The notes beneath the pieces are model-generated. The model searched no databases, was not told the origin of the DNA, and saw nothing but the letters and a program-made list of their open reading frames with translations. A stretch of DNA of 8,071 nt from Cellvibrionaceae bacterium. Its GTDB lineage: Bacteria > Pseudomonadota > Gammaproteobacteria > Pseudomonadales > Cellvibrionaceae. The stretch's first letter is position 1; the number at the start of each line of letters is the position of its first letter. Made by a program: the position numbers and the translations under genes. Of this stretch, positions 1 to 6,057 are shown piece after piece. The stretch lies in assembly GCA_025800435.1 (NCBI GenBank), contig JAOXRV010000210.1:1-8071 (forward strand), written 5' to 3'.

Positions 1-1030
1 CGGCCATCAGGTTTTTATCAAAGTCTTTGCCGGCCACAGCGTTATCGATGGCGCGGCGGTAGACTTGGGCGGTACGGGCCACGTAATAGTGGCTTTTGGT
101 GCGCCCTTCAATTTTTAATGAGTGAATGCCCATCTTCACCAAACGCTCAACGTGCTGCACCGCGCGCAGATCTTTGGAGTTCATAATATAAGTGCCGTGC
201 TCGTCCTCGTAGGCGGGCATTAATTCGCCGGGGCGGTTTTTCTCTTGCAGCAGCACTGGCTCAACTTCGTTAACCCCGCTGGGGTCGTAGTTTTGCGGTG
301 TATGTACCGCCGCCAGGTCTTTATCCTCCAGCGGCTCCTCGCTGCTGCGTACATCCCGGCGCCGGTCGATGGCAATTAAATCGCCGGTTTCGTTTTCCTT
401 GGCCTCGTGGGCATTGTATTCCCAGCGGCAGGAGTTGGTGCAAGCGCCCTGGTTGGAATCCCGGTGGGTCATATAGCCAGACAGCAAACAACGACCGGAA
501 TAGGCGATGCAAAGGGCACCGTGGACAAACACTTCCAGCTCCATCTCCGGGCACTGCTGACGAATTTCTTCGATCTCATCAAGAGACAGCTCGCGCGATA
601 AAATGGCGCGGCTGATACCCTGGCGATGCCAGAACTTAACCGAGGCCCAGTTGACCGCATTGGCCTGTACCGACAGGTGCACTTCCTGCTCGGGCCAGCG
701 GTCTTTCACCAACATAATCAGGCCCGGGTCGGACATGATCAGGGCATCTGGGCCCATCTCGATCACCGGCTCTAAATCGCGGATATAAGAGCGCACCTTA
801 TCGTTGTGGGGCGATAGGTTCGAGGCCAGGTAAAACTGCTTACCCAGGCCGTGGGCCTCATCGATGGCGGCGGCCAGGTTGTCGAGCTTGTTAAACTCAT
901 TGTTGCGCACCCGCAGGCTGTAGCGGGGCTGGCCGGCATAGACGGCATCGGCGCCATAGGCAAAAGCGTAGCGCATGGATTTTAAGGTCCCGGCCGGGGA
1001 CAGTAATTCTGGGGTAAAAACTGTGGTCAT
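1..1030 (-). CDS. trhP: tRNA U34 hydroxylation protein TrhP (YegQ), U32 family; 3' end outside the window
   Basis: The first 343 residues are present and the C-terminus lies beyond base 1; the E. coli protein is about 450 residues. TrhP helps form 5-hydroxyuridine at wobble position 34 of certain tRNAs, a prephenate-dependent reaction in the cytoplasm. The start MTTVFTPELLSPAGTLKSMR and the stretch YAFAYGADAVYAGQPRYSLR follow E. coli YegQ nearly residue for residue. The U32 signature EVFVHGALCIAYSGRCLLS lies at residues 166-184. Cysteines 174, 181, 197 and 201 fit the Fe-S ligand pattern seen in U32 relatives such as UbiU. DEHGTYIMNSKDLRA (276-290) and HSLKIEGRTKS (303-313) are also typical. 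The ATG at 1030 matches the family N-terminus; only a weak Shine-Dalgarno (AAGTGA) precedes it. RlhA, UbiU and UbiV are related, but the sequence fits TrhP best. It stands alone, divergent from the diguanylate cyclase. Confidence 0.95.
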   Translation of the reverse strand, partial: MTTVFTPELLSPAGTLKSMRYAFAYGADAVYAGQPRYSLRVRNNEFNKLDNLAAAIDEAHGLGKQFYLASNLSPHNDKVRSYIRDLEPVIEMGPDALIMSDPGLIMLVKDRWPEQEVHLSVQANAVNWASVKFWHRQGISRAILSRELSLDEIEEIRQQCPEMELEVFVHGALCIAYSGRCLLSGYMTHRDSNQGACTNSCRWEYNAHEAKENETGDLIAIDRRRDVRSSEEPLEDKDLAAVHTPQNYDPSGVNEVEPVLLQEKNRPGELMPAYEDEHGTYIMNSKDLRAVQHVERLVKMGIHSLKIEGRTKSHYYVARTAQVYRRAIDNAVAGKDFDKNLMA

Positions 1031-1062
1031 TGTTCACTTGGCTGTTGAATGTGCGGGCGCGA

Positions 1063-1092
1063 ATTGTACGGCAAGCTGGCTGGATTTTCATC
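1063..1092 (-). promoter_or_regulatory. candidate sigma70 promoter for trhP
   Basis: Read on the minus strand, a TACAAT hexamer at 1063-1068 matches the -10 consensus in five of six bases. A weak -35-like TGAAAA lies 16 bases upstream. Transcription would begin about 25 bases before the trhP ATG. The -35 match is poor, so this is a tentative assignment based only on consensus and distance. Confidence 0.3.
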
Positions 1093-1139
1093 ACTTGGAA
1101 TTGTGGTGGTATTGGAGGGTGCCTTTGCTGACGAGCTTT

Positions 1140-1162
1140 GGGGTGGGAGGGGGTTGTGGGGG
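1140..1162 (+). other. G-quadruplex-type motif in the left arm of element 1
   Basis: Four G-tracts occur in order: GGGG (1140-1143), GGG (1145-1147), GGGGG (1149-1153) and GGGGG (1158-1162), with loops of 1, 1 and 4 bases. This satisfies the common G3+N1-7 pattern. Folding is not demonstrated, and in the double helix it would compete with cruciform formation by the two arms. Confidence 0.55.
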
Positions 1163-1212
1163 ACGCACGAGTCCATCCCTGGAGCTCTCGTCCGGCATCC
1201 CTGCCTCCCAAG

Positions 1213-1235
1213 CCCCCAAAACCCCCTCCCACCCC
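1213..1235 (-). other. G-quadruplex-type motif in the right arm of element 1
   Basis: On the minus strand the right arm carries four G-tracts of 4, 3, 5 and 5 with loops of 1, 1 and 4 bases, the mirror of the left-arm motif. A G4-capable strand is therefore present on both strands of the same element. Confidence 0.55.
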
Positions 1236-1294
1236 AAAGCTCTGCAACGTGGCAGCCTGCCAATTTGTATTTTCTTGGATTGCCCCCGTGGGTA

Positions 1295-1341
1295 GAGCCT
1301 TGGGGTGGGTAAGGGGGGCTGGGGGCTTGGGATGCAGGGTG
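1295..1341 (+). repeat. degenerate half-copy of element 1
   Basis: This stretch, starting GAGCCTTGGGGTGGG and continuing GGGGGCTTGGGATGCAGGG, aligns with the reverse complement of the right half of element 1 (about 1196-1242), with a few substitutions and small indels. It has no facing arm of its own and ends three bases before element 2. It is probably a decayed or truncated copy of the same family. Confidence 0.55.
1302..1325 (+). other. G-quadruplex-type motif in the half-copy
   Basis: G-tracts GGGG (1302-1305), GGG (1307-1309), GGGGGG (1313-1318) and GGGGG (1321-1325) are separated by loops of 1, 3 and 2 bases. The short loops and long tracts make this the strongest G4 candidate in the window. 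It lies about 310 bases upstream of the diguanylate cyclase, on its coding strand. Confidence 0.55.
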
Positions 1342-1344
1342 TAA

Positions 1345-1517
1345 GTTTGAGGGGTGGGGGGTGCTTTCGCAGTGACTAGGCTTCTGGATGAAACGGGGGC
1401 CAGCGCCTGATCAATTCGCTTGGAGCGAATTCAGGCTTGGCCGCAGGCTGAGCGCCTGGACGGCGTGAATCCATGGCGCGCTTTTGGAACGGAGAAAGTG
1501 CCCCCCACCCCTCAAAC
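1345..1517. repeat. palindromic repeat element 2 (24-bp inverted arms)
   Basis: The arms 1345-1368 and 1494-1517 are reverse complements: the outer 17 bases (GTTTGAGGGGTGGGGGG) are perfect, followed by two mismatches and five matches. The 125-base interior contains a perfect hairpin AATTCGCT-TGG-AGCGAATT at 1413-1431 and a smaller one CAGGC-TGAGC-GCCTG at 1444-1458. A segment near 1458-1476 (GGACGGCGTGAATCCATGG) resembles the centre of element 1 at 1161-1182 (GGACGCACGAGTCC then ATCCCTGG), which suggests the two elements belong to one family. No protein is encoded and no target duplication is visible. Confidence 0.7.
1413..1431. repeat. perfect 8-bp hairpin inside element 2
   Basis: AATTCGCT and AGCGAATT flank the three-base loop TGG. 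The stem can extend to outer CCTGA/TCAGG-like ends (1406-1410 and 1431-1435) if three bases (TCA) bulge out. It is the tightest small hairpin in the intergenic region. Confidence 0.6.
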
Positions 1518-1540
1518 TGGGTTTTGTTGCCACCTGCCAT

Positions 1541-1553
1541 TTGTCGACGACAA
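1541..1553. promoter_or_regulatory. short perfect palindrome TTGTCG-A-CGACAA upstream of the diguanylate cyclase
   Basis: Six-base half-sites are separated by a single A, about 80 bases before the preferred start codon. It has the shape of a small dimeric operator, but I do not recognise the regulator, and a 12-base palindrome can arise by chance. Confidence 0.25.
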
Positions 1554-1631
1554 TAACCTTTGTCGCGGCGGGGCTGTAGAAATCTGCACCGGGGTCGATA
1601 TGGGTGGGGATATCCAGTGATTTCGGCCGCC

Positions 1632-2747
1632 ATGAGTCTACAACAGGAAAATCAGCGCCTGCGCGCCACAGTTAAGCAGCTGTTGGCCCGCATAGAGGAC
1701 AACCAGCGTATTCAGCAGCATTTTCACCAGTTTGAATTTAAGCTGTTGGCCTGCCAGTATCTGCGTAATTTGTTCGACCTGCTGTTGTTACAGAGCAAAA
1801 ACCACTTCCAGCTTTGCGCCGTTAGCCTAGTCATAGTAGACCCGGACTATTCCATTCGCGAGCTATTTGAACAGCTGGATATACCCGATTACGGCCCGGT
1901 GTTACAGCTGCGCCACGGCCCCGAGTTTCTCGCCAGCCTCTACCCCCAGCAGCCGGCGGTCAGCCTCGGCGAGATGGACGTATTGACGGCGGGGCGGATC
2001 TTTCCCGGCGCTAGCGATGTGGTCTCCACCGCCTGCATGCCCCTGTTACGCCAGCAACAATTGCTTGGCAGCCTGCACTTTGGCGCCGCCAGCGAGACCC
2101 GCTTTCAGCCGGATATGGCCACAGATTTTCTCGCTCACCTGGCCTCAGTGGTATCCATGTGCCTGGAAAACTGCATCGGCCGTGAATACCTCAGTCGCCA
2201 GGGCAAGGTGGATATGCTGACCCAGGTCAACAACCGCCGCAGCTTTGAAACGGAGTTTGAGCGTGAGCTAGAGCGCGCCCAGCGCAATGGTGAGGCGCTA
2301 AGCTGCATGTTTGTGGATGTGGATCACTTTAAACAGATCAACGACGAGCACGGCCACCAGGCCGGTGACCTAGTGCTTAAGGCCCTGGCCCAGGAAGTGG
2401 CCCTGCAACTGCGCAAAACCGATTTTTTGGCCCGCTATGGCGGTGAAGAGTTTGTCGTGCTGGCCCCCAAATCGACCCAGTCGGCGGCTGAGGTCTTGGC
2501 CGAGCGGATTCGCCAGTCGGTGGAAAATTTACAGATCGATTTACAGGGGCGCGGCAAGGTGCGGCCGTCGGTATCGGTGGGCCTGGCGACTTGGGAGCCC
2601 AGTGCCAATCGCCAGCCTCTGGCGCAAATTGGCAGCGGTTTGTTAGAAGCCGCCGATGAGGCCATGTACCAGGCCAAACACCGGGGCCGCAATCGCTTGG
2701 TCAGTCAGCGCTATCTGGCAGGTGTAGGCGCAGCAGAAACTGCTTAG
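1632..2747 (+). CDS. diguanylate cyclase, N-terminal sensor-like domain plus GGDEF domain
   Basis: This 371-residue protein should make cyclic di-GMP from two GTP. Residues 1-50 form a charged helical, coiled-coil-like start (MSLQQENQRLRATVKQLLAR). Residues about 50-185 resemble the DUF484/GAF-like sensor domains joined to GGDEF in pseudomonads. The GGDEF domain starts at DMLTQVNNRR (194-203), with the metal-binding FVDVDHFKQIND at 227-238 and the active site GGEEF at 270-274. The inhibitory-site motif RKTD (261-264) sits exactly five residues before GGEEF, so product inhibition is likely intact. No signal peptide or membrane segment is seen, so it is probably cytoplasmic. The ATG at 1632 fits the start of the coiled coil but has no clear Shine-Dalgarno. 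An in-frame GTG at 1617 has GGGGA six bases upstream, and a TTG at 1560 would add 24 unlikely residues. The 3' end overlaps the convergent cyclotransferase gene. Confidence 0.9.
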   Translation: MSLQQENQRLRATVKQLLARIEDNQRIQQHFHQFEFKLLACQYLRNLFDLLLLQSKNHFQLCAVSLVIVDPDYSIRELFEQLDIPDYGPVLQLRHGPEFLASLYPQQPAVSLGEMDVLTAGRIFPGASDVVSTACMPLLRQQQLLGSLHFGAASETRFQPDMATDFLAHLASVVSMCLENCIGREYLSRQGKVDMLTQVNNRRSFETEFERELERAQRNGEALSCMFVDVDHFKQINDEHGHQAGDLVLKALAQEVALQLRKTDFLARYGGEEFVVLAPKSTQSAAEVLAERIRQSVENLQIDLQGRGKVRPSVSVGLATWEPSANRQPLAQIGSGLLEAADEAMYQAKHRGRNRLVSQRYLAGVGAAETA

Positions 2748-3459
2748 GCCAAAACTTGCCGGTTACCCAGTAGGCGTCTTTTTCACGGTCGTAGGCGATG
2801 CCATTGGCGACCGCATCGCGGCTGATTCCTTTGGGCACAATCGAGCTTATATCCACTTGGTGTTTTACTTCGCCACTTGCCGGGTCGATGGCGATAATCT
2901 CATTCGTCAGCCAAATATTGGCCCACACCAAACCCTGGGCACACTCCAGTTCATTGAGGTGGCGCCAGCGGCGCTTGCCGCCGTGTACTTTGAGTTTGCG
3001 CAGGGGTTTAAAACGGCGGTCAAAAAATTGCAGCGCATCGCTGCCGTTACTCATTACTAATTCTTGGCCCATTTGGCACAGGCCCCAGCCCTCGCCTCGG
3101 TAGGGGAATTGGGCGATGGCTTTAAGATCGCTCTGGTTTAACACCATGCCGCGCTGTTGGCGCCAGCTGAGTAGATAGATATGTTTGCCCACCAGGGTTA
3201 AACCCTCGGCGAACCAGTTTTGGGGCAGCGCCCGCTGGGCCACTAGCTCGGCGCTGGCCAGCTCGCTTTTGCGAATAAACGATTTGCCATACAAGCCGCT
3301 GGATTCAAAAATATGGGGCCCGCCAATTTCCCAGCCCTGGGTAAAGCTATTGGGGTCGTGGGCGCGTTGTTCAAGCACCGTAAAGTCTAGTGGCTGTGCC
3401 TGCACCTGGGCCAAGACGACCAGTTGGCATAAGCTTATCAGCGCTAAACACAAACGCAT
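2701..3459 (-). CDS. glutaminyl-peptide cyclotransferase (glutamine cyclotransferase, plant/bacterial type)
   Basis: This 252-residue secreted protein should convert N-terminal glutamine of peptides to pyroglutamate. Residues 1-21 are a signal peptide (hydrophobic core LALISLCQLVVLA, likely cut after AQVQA), so it acts in the periplasm or outside. Family motifs in order: DPNSFTQGWEI (35-45), ESSGLYGKS (52-60), FAEGLTLVG (83-91) followed by LSW, GEGWGLC (122-128), SNGSD (137-141), LNELECAQGLVWANIWLTNE (168-187) and NGIAYD plus VTGKFWP (219-238). These match the beta-propeller Glu_cyclase_2 family. The length is normal. AAGGA lies seven bases before the ATG, inside the 15-base gap after mnmC, so it is the last gene of the trmL-fldB-mnmC operon. 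Its final 15 codons run into the diguanylate cyclase gene on the other strand. Confidence 0.9.
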   Translation of the reverse strand: MRLCLALISLCQLVVLAQVQAQPLDFTVLEQRAHDPNSFTQGWEIGGPHIFESSGLYGKSFIRKSELASAELVAQRALPQNWFAEGLTLVGKHIYLLSWRQQRGMVLNQSDLKAIAQFPYRGEGWGLCQMGQELVMSNGSDALQFFDRRFKPLRKLKVHGGKRRWRHLNELECAQGLVWANIWLTNEIIAIDPASGEVKHQVDISSIVPKGISRDAVANGIAYDREKDAYWVTGKFWPKQFLLRLHLPDSAD

Positions 3460-3474
3460 TTATCAGTCCTTAGG

Positions 3475-5535
3475 TCAGTCCCTATGTGATTTGCCGCGAA
3501 TTAAATCCCGTATTAAAAAGCGCGCCGGGTGCAGGGCTTGGCTTAAATTAAAACCCATAGGCTGGGGGGCAGCTGTCACCCAGCTGGCCAAACCGGCCGC
3601 CGCCAGGGGAGCATAGCAAATCCCACGTGAACCGTGGGCTAAATTTACAAATAGGCCCGGCTGGTAACAGCCGGCTTTGGGCACGCTGGCGCGGGCATTG
3701 CGCCCGAGCAGGGCGAAGCGTTCGGCCATGGCCTCGGCCGCGGGCACTGGGCCCACCAGGGGTAGGTAATCGGGGCTGGTGCAGCGCAGCGCAGCGCGGC
3801 CGTTTAACTGGCTGGGCGCTGGCCCCAGGGCGCTGGCCAGGCTCGGAAAATCTTCGCTCAGATGGCGATAGTTTTGGGCTTGTTCTTCGGCCTTAAGCGC
3901 CAGCCCCCGCTCGTGCAAATTAAAACTGGCCCCCAGACAATGCTGGCCCTTGGCCGCCGGGGCGATATAGCCCTGGCCGCACAACACGGTTTGCAGTGCG
4001 CGGCTATTATCAGTGGCGGCGGCGTAGCTGACCTGGCCGCGCACCGGCTTTAGCGGCAGGTTTTGGGTTTGGCTGAGCTGGCGCGCATCATTGGCATTGG
4101 CAATCACCGCGATATCCGCTTGCCCGAGCAGCTGGCCCCGCTCGCCGATGGCCTGCCATTGGCCGTCGCTGCGGCGCAGCTTCGCAACCGGGCTATTGGT
4201 TTTTAGGTTTGTGCCCCTAAGCAGCCATTGGCAGACACTGGCCGGGCGTAGCCAGCCGGAGCCGGGAAAGTACAAGCCGCCCCGGTCTATATCGATACCG
4301 GCAAGCTTGCTAAGCGCGCTGGCATCGTGCTGCTGACACCACTGGGTACCGCCCAGGGATTGGATAAACTCGGCCACACGGCGCTGGGCAGCGGCAGTTT
4401 TATGGTTTAGTGCAAGCTGTATCAGCCCGCATAAATCCCCTTCGATCGCACCCGCCGCAATCAATGGCTGATAAAAGCGCTGGGCGTAGAGCAGGGCGTG
4501 CAAATTAAACAGGCTGAGGTTTTCCAACCGGTGGGAGAGTTTGGCATAGAGCACTCCCTGGGGGTTGCCCGAACCCTCGCTGGCGAGGCTGTCGTGTCGC
4601 TCCAGCAGGGTAACCGCTAGCCCGGCCTCAAGCAGCGCTCGGGCCGAGCTGCAACCGGCGATACCACCGCCGATAATTAGGGCGCTTTGGGGGCTATCGA
4701 TGCGGCTGGGTGAATCGGGTAGATACCAGGGCGCGGGGTAGGGGCTGTTATAGGCGCTGGTTTGTGACCAATCCGCTTTACCCGCCGGAGCCTCTGGGGT
4801 ACTCGGCAGGGTTTCGAGCTGGCCGTAGAGCATCTCTCGCTTGTGCCCAAAGCCCGGGCCTTTAAGGGTGCTAAACCCGGCTTTACCCAGGCCCCGGCGC
4901 ACCGTGCCGGCGACGCTAAAGGTGGCATAGCTGGCCCCCGGTCGGCTCAATTTGGCCATGGCCGCAAACAGTGGCTGGCACCACATATCAGGGTTTTTGG
5001 CCGGTGCAAAACCATCCAAAAACCAGGCGTCGATAAATTGATTGGGTTCGGCAAACAGCGGGTGCTGGCTCGCCTGCAGCTGCTCAAAACCTTCCAGGGC
5101 ATCGCCGCTAAACAAATTTAAGCGGGCGCCGGTCAGTTCAATACGCTGCCAGCCAGGGGCCAGGGCAGCGGGGTAGGCGGCCAGTAATTGGGCGCTCAGC
5201 TCGGCCAGCTCGGGCCAGCAGCTCAAAGCCCTGCTAATTTCTAGCAGCGTCAGTGGGTATTTTTCGACGCTGTAAAACTCCAGCCGGCCGGGGCTTTGGC
5301 ACTGTTGCCACAAGTGCAGGCAGGCAAGAAAATTGAGCCCGGTACCAAAGCCGGTCTCGGCCACCCGAAACACCTGGCCCGGGGTCAGCTCGGCCCAGCG
5401 CTGGGGTAAAAAATTGTGCGTTAAAAAATTGTGCCGGCTCTCGGCCAGGCCGTCGCTTTTGGAGTAGTAGACATCGTCGAAGTGGCGACTGATGGGCTGT
5501 CCGTTTTCATCCCAGTGGAGGTTGGATTCAGTCAC
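3475..5535 (-). CDS. mnmC: bifunctional tRNA mnm5(s2)U34 biosynthesis protein MnmC
   Basis: MnmC performs the last two steps of mnm5(s2)U formation at tRNA position 34: an FAD-dependent C-terminal domain turns cmnm5U into nm5U, and an N-terminal SAM-dependent domain methylates it. Numbering from the GTG start, the methyltransferase domain covers residues 1 to about 245, with the SAM loop ETGFGTGLNFL at 60-70 and WFLDGFAPAKNPDMW at 171-185. The oxidoreductase domain begins near 283 with the Rossmann motif IIGGGIAG (287-294) and ends with AHGSRGICYAPLA. Both halves are complete; 686 residues is normal. The start is uncertain: GTG at 5535 overlaps the fldB stop by eight bases and has GAG seven bases upstream, while an in-frame TTG at 5547 would add four residues (20-base overlap). 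No ATG gives a family-like N-terminus. The tight overlap implies translational coupling to fldB. Confidence 0.95.
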   Translation of the reverse strand: MTESNLHWDENGQPISRHFDDVYYSKSDGLAESRHNFLTHNFLPQRWAELTPGQVFRVAETGFGTGLNFLACLHLWQQCQSPGRLEFYSVEKYPLTLLEISRALSCWPELAELSAQLLAAYPAALAPGWQRIELTGARLNLFSGDALEGFEQLQASQHPLFAEPNQFIDAWFLDGFAPAKNPDMWCQPLFAAMAKLSRPGASYATFSVAGTVRRGLGKAGFSTLKGPGFGHKREMLYGQLETLPSTPEAPAGKADWSQTSAYNSPYPAPWYLPDSPSRIDSPQSALIIGGGIAGCSSARALLEAGLAVTLLERHDSLASEGSGNPQGVLYAKLSHRLENLSLFNLHALLYAQRFYQPLIAAGAIEGDLCGLIQLALNHKTAAAQRRVAEFIQSLGGTQWCQQHDASALSKLAGIDIDRGGLYFPGSGWLRPASVCQWLLRGTNLKTNSPVAKLRRSDGQWQAIGERGQLLGQADIAVIANANDARQLSQTQNLPLKPVRGQVSYAAATDNSRALQTVLCGQGYIAPAAKGQHCLGASFNLHERGLALKAEEQAQNYRHLSEDFPSLASALGPAPSQLNGRAALRCTSPDYLPLVGPVPAAEAMAERFALLGRNARASVPKAGCYQPGLFVNLAHGSRGICYAPLAAAGLASWVTAAPQPMGFNLSQALHPARFLIRDLIRGKSHRD

Positions 5536-6055
5536 GGCCAAACTCAACCATAATTTGGGCGCACCAAGTGGCGATGCGGGTTTCGCTCAGTTCGAATTCG
5601 TTCTCTTCATCCAGGGCCAAGCCCTTAAACAGGGTTTTGTCCTCATTCAGCGCGACCGAAGCCTCGTAGTTGTAGCCTTGATTGGGCCAGTAGCCGATCA
5701 TCCGCGCGCCCAGGGATTCGACCTTATCGTGCAGATAGCCCACCGCATCTTGAAACCACTTGGGGTAGCCCAGCTGATCCCCAAGGCCGTAGATGGCCAC
5801 GGTTTTAGCGCTAAAATCAATATCGTCCAGGGCGTCCCAGACTTCCTCCCAATCTTCTTGCAGCTCGCCGTAATCCCAGGTGGGAATGCCAAAGATCAAC
5901 TTGTCGTACTGTGCCGCCGGTTCGATACCGGTATCGGCAATATTGTGCAGCTGGGCTTCAAGCCCGTGGGCCTGGGCCAGCTGCTGTTGAATTTTCTCCG
6001 CCGCCATCTCCGTGTAGCAGGTGGAGCTGCCGTAGAACAAACCGATTACCGCCAT
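5528..6055 (-). CDS. fldB: long-chain flavodoxin FldB
   Basis: This 175-residue flavodoxin is a small cytoplasmic FMN protein that carries one electron at a time. It is closest to E. coli FldB (flavodoxin 2): the start IGLFYGSSTCYTEMAAEKI, the region FGIPTWDYGELQEDWEEVWD and the loop AIYGLGDQLGYPKWF follow that protein nearly word for word. The phosphate loop is GSSTCYT at 9-15, and the FMN-stacking aromatics are W60 and Y97. The insert near 120-150 (GYWPNQGYNYEAS, FKGLALDEEN) marks the long-chain class. Longer upstream readings of the frame run into trmL and lack homology; the ATG at 6055 has AGGTG shortly upstream and lies two bases after the trmL stop. The electron donor and acceptor are unknown. 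Its place beside the flavoenzyme gene mnmC may only reflect co-transcription. Confidence 0.95.
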   Translation of the reverse strand: MAVIGLFYGSSTCYTEMAAEKIQQQLAQAHGLEAQLHNIADTGIEPAAQYDKLIFGIPTWDYGELQEDWEEVWDALDDIDFSAKTVAIYGLGDQLGYPKWFQDAVGYLHDKVESLGARMIGYWPNQGYNYEASVALNEDKTLFKGLALDEENEFELSETRIATWCAQIMVEFGRD

Positions 6056-6057
6056 GC

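Larger units (their letters stand above)
1133..1242. repeat. palindromic repeat element 1 (30-bp inverted arms, G/C-rich)
   Basis: The left arm 1133-1162 and the right arm 1213-1242 are reverse complements over 30 bases with a single mismatch; the outer 23 bases (1133-1155 and 1220-1242) are perfect. The arms begin GAGCTTTGGGGTGGGAGGGG. The 50-base centre holds a second imperfect stem: ACGAGTCC (1167-1174) pairs with GGA plus CTCGT (1181-1191) around a three-base bulge. No gene lies inside, and no target-site duplication is obvious. The structure fits a REP/MITE-like intergenic repeat, and the long spacer and lack of a U-tract argue against an intrinsic terminator. Whether it recurs in the genome cannot be seen here. 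Confidence 0.75.

Noticed and set aside
1133..1242. Element 1 as a rho-independent terminator
   Set aside because: The loop is 50 bases and no T-tract follows on either strand; both flanking genes point away from it, so there is nothing to terminate.
897..1344. Several overlapping reading frames of 60-116 codons on both strands
   Set aside because: They are proline/glycine/tryptophan-rich products of the G/C-rich palindromic arms, lack ribosome binding sites, and partly overlap trhP; the inverted repeat itself keeps both strands open.
1133..1517. CRISPR array
   Set aside because: The repeats are inverted, few, unequal in length and not separated by regular unique spacers.
1376..1633. 85-codon minus-strand frame over element 2
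   Set aside because: It spans the repeat arms and interior hairpins, resembles no family I know, and has no credible start signal.
3460..3480. Repeated GGACTGA between mnmC and the cyclotransferase gene
   Set aside because: Two short copies covering the mnmC stop and the next gene's leader are most easily explained by chance and by the AAGGA ribosome binding site.
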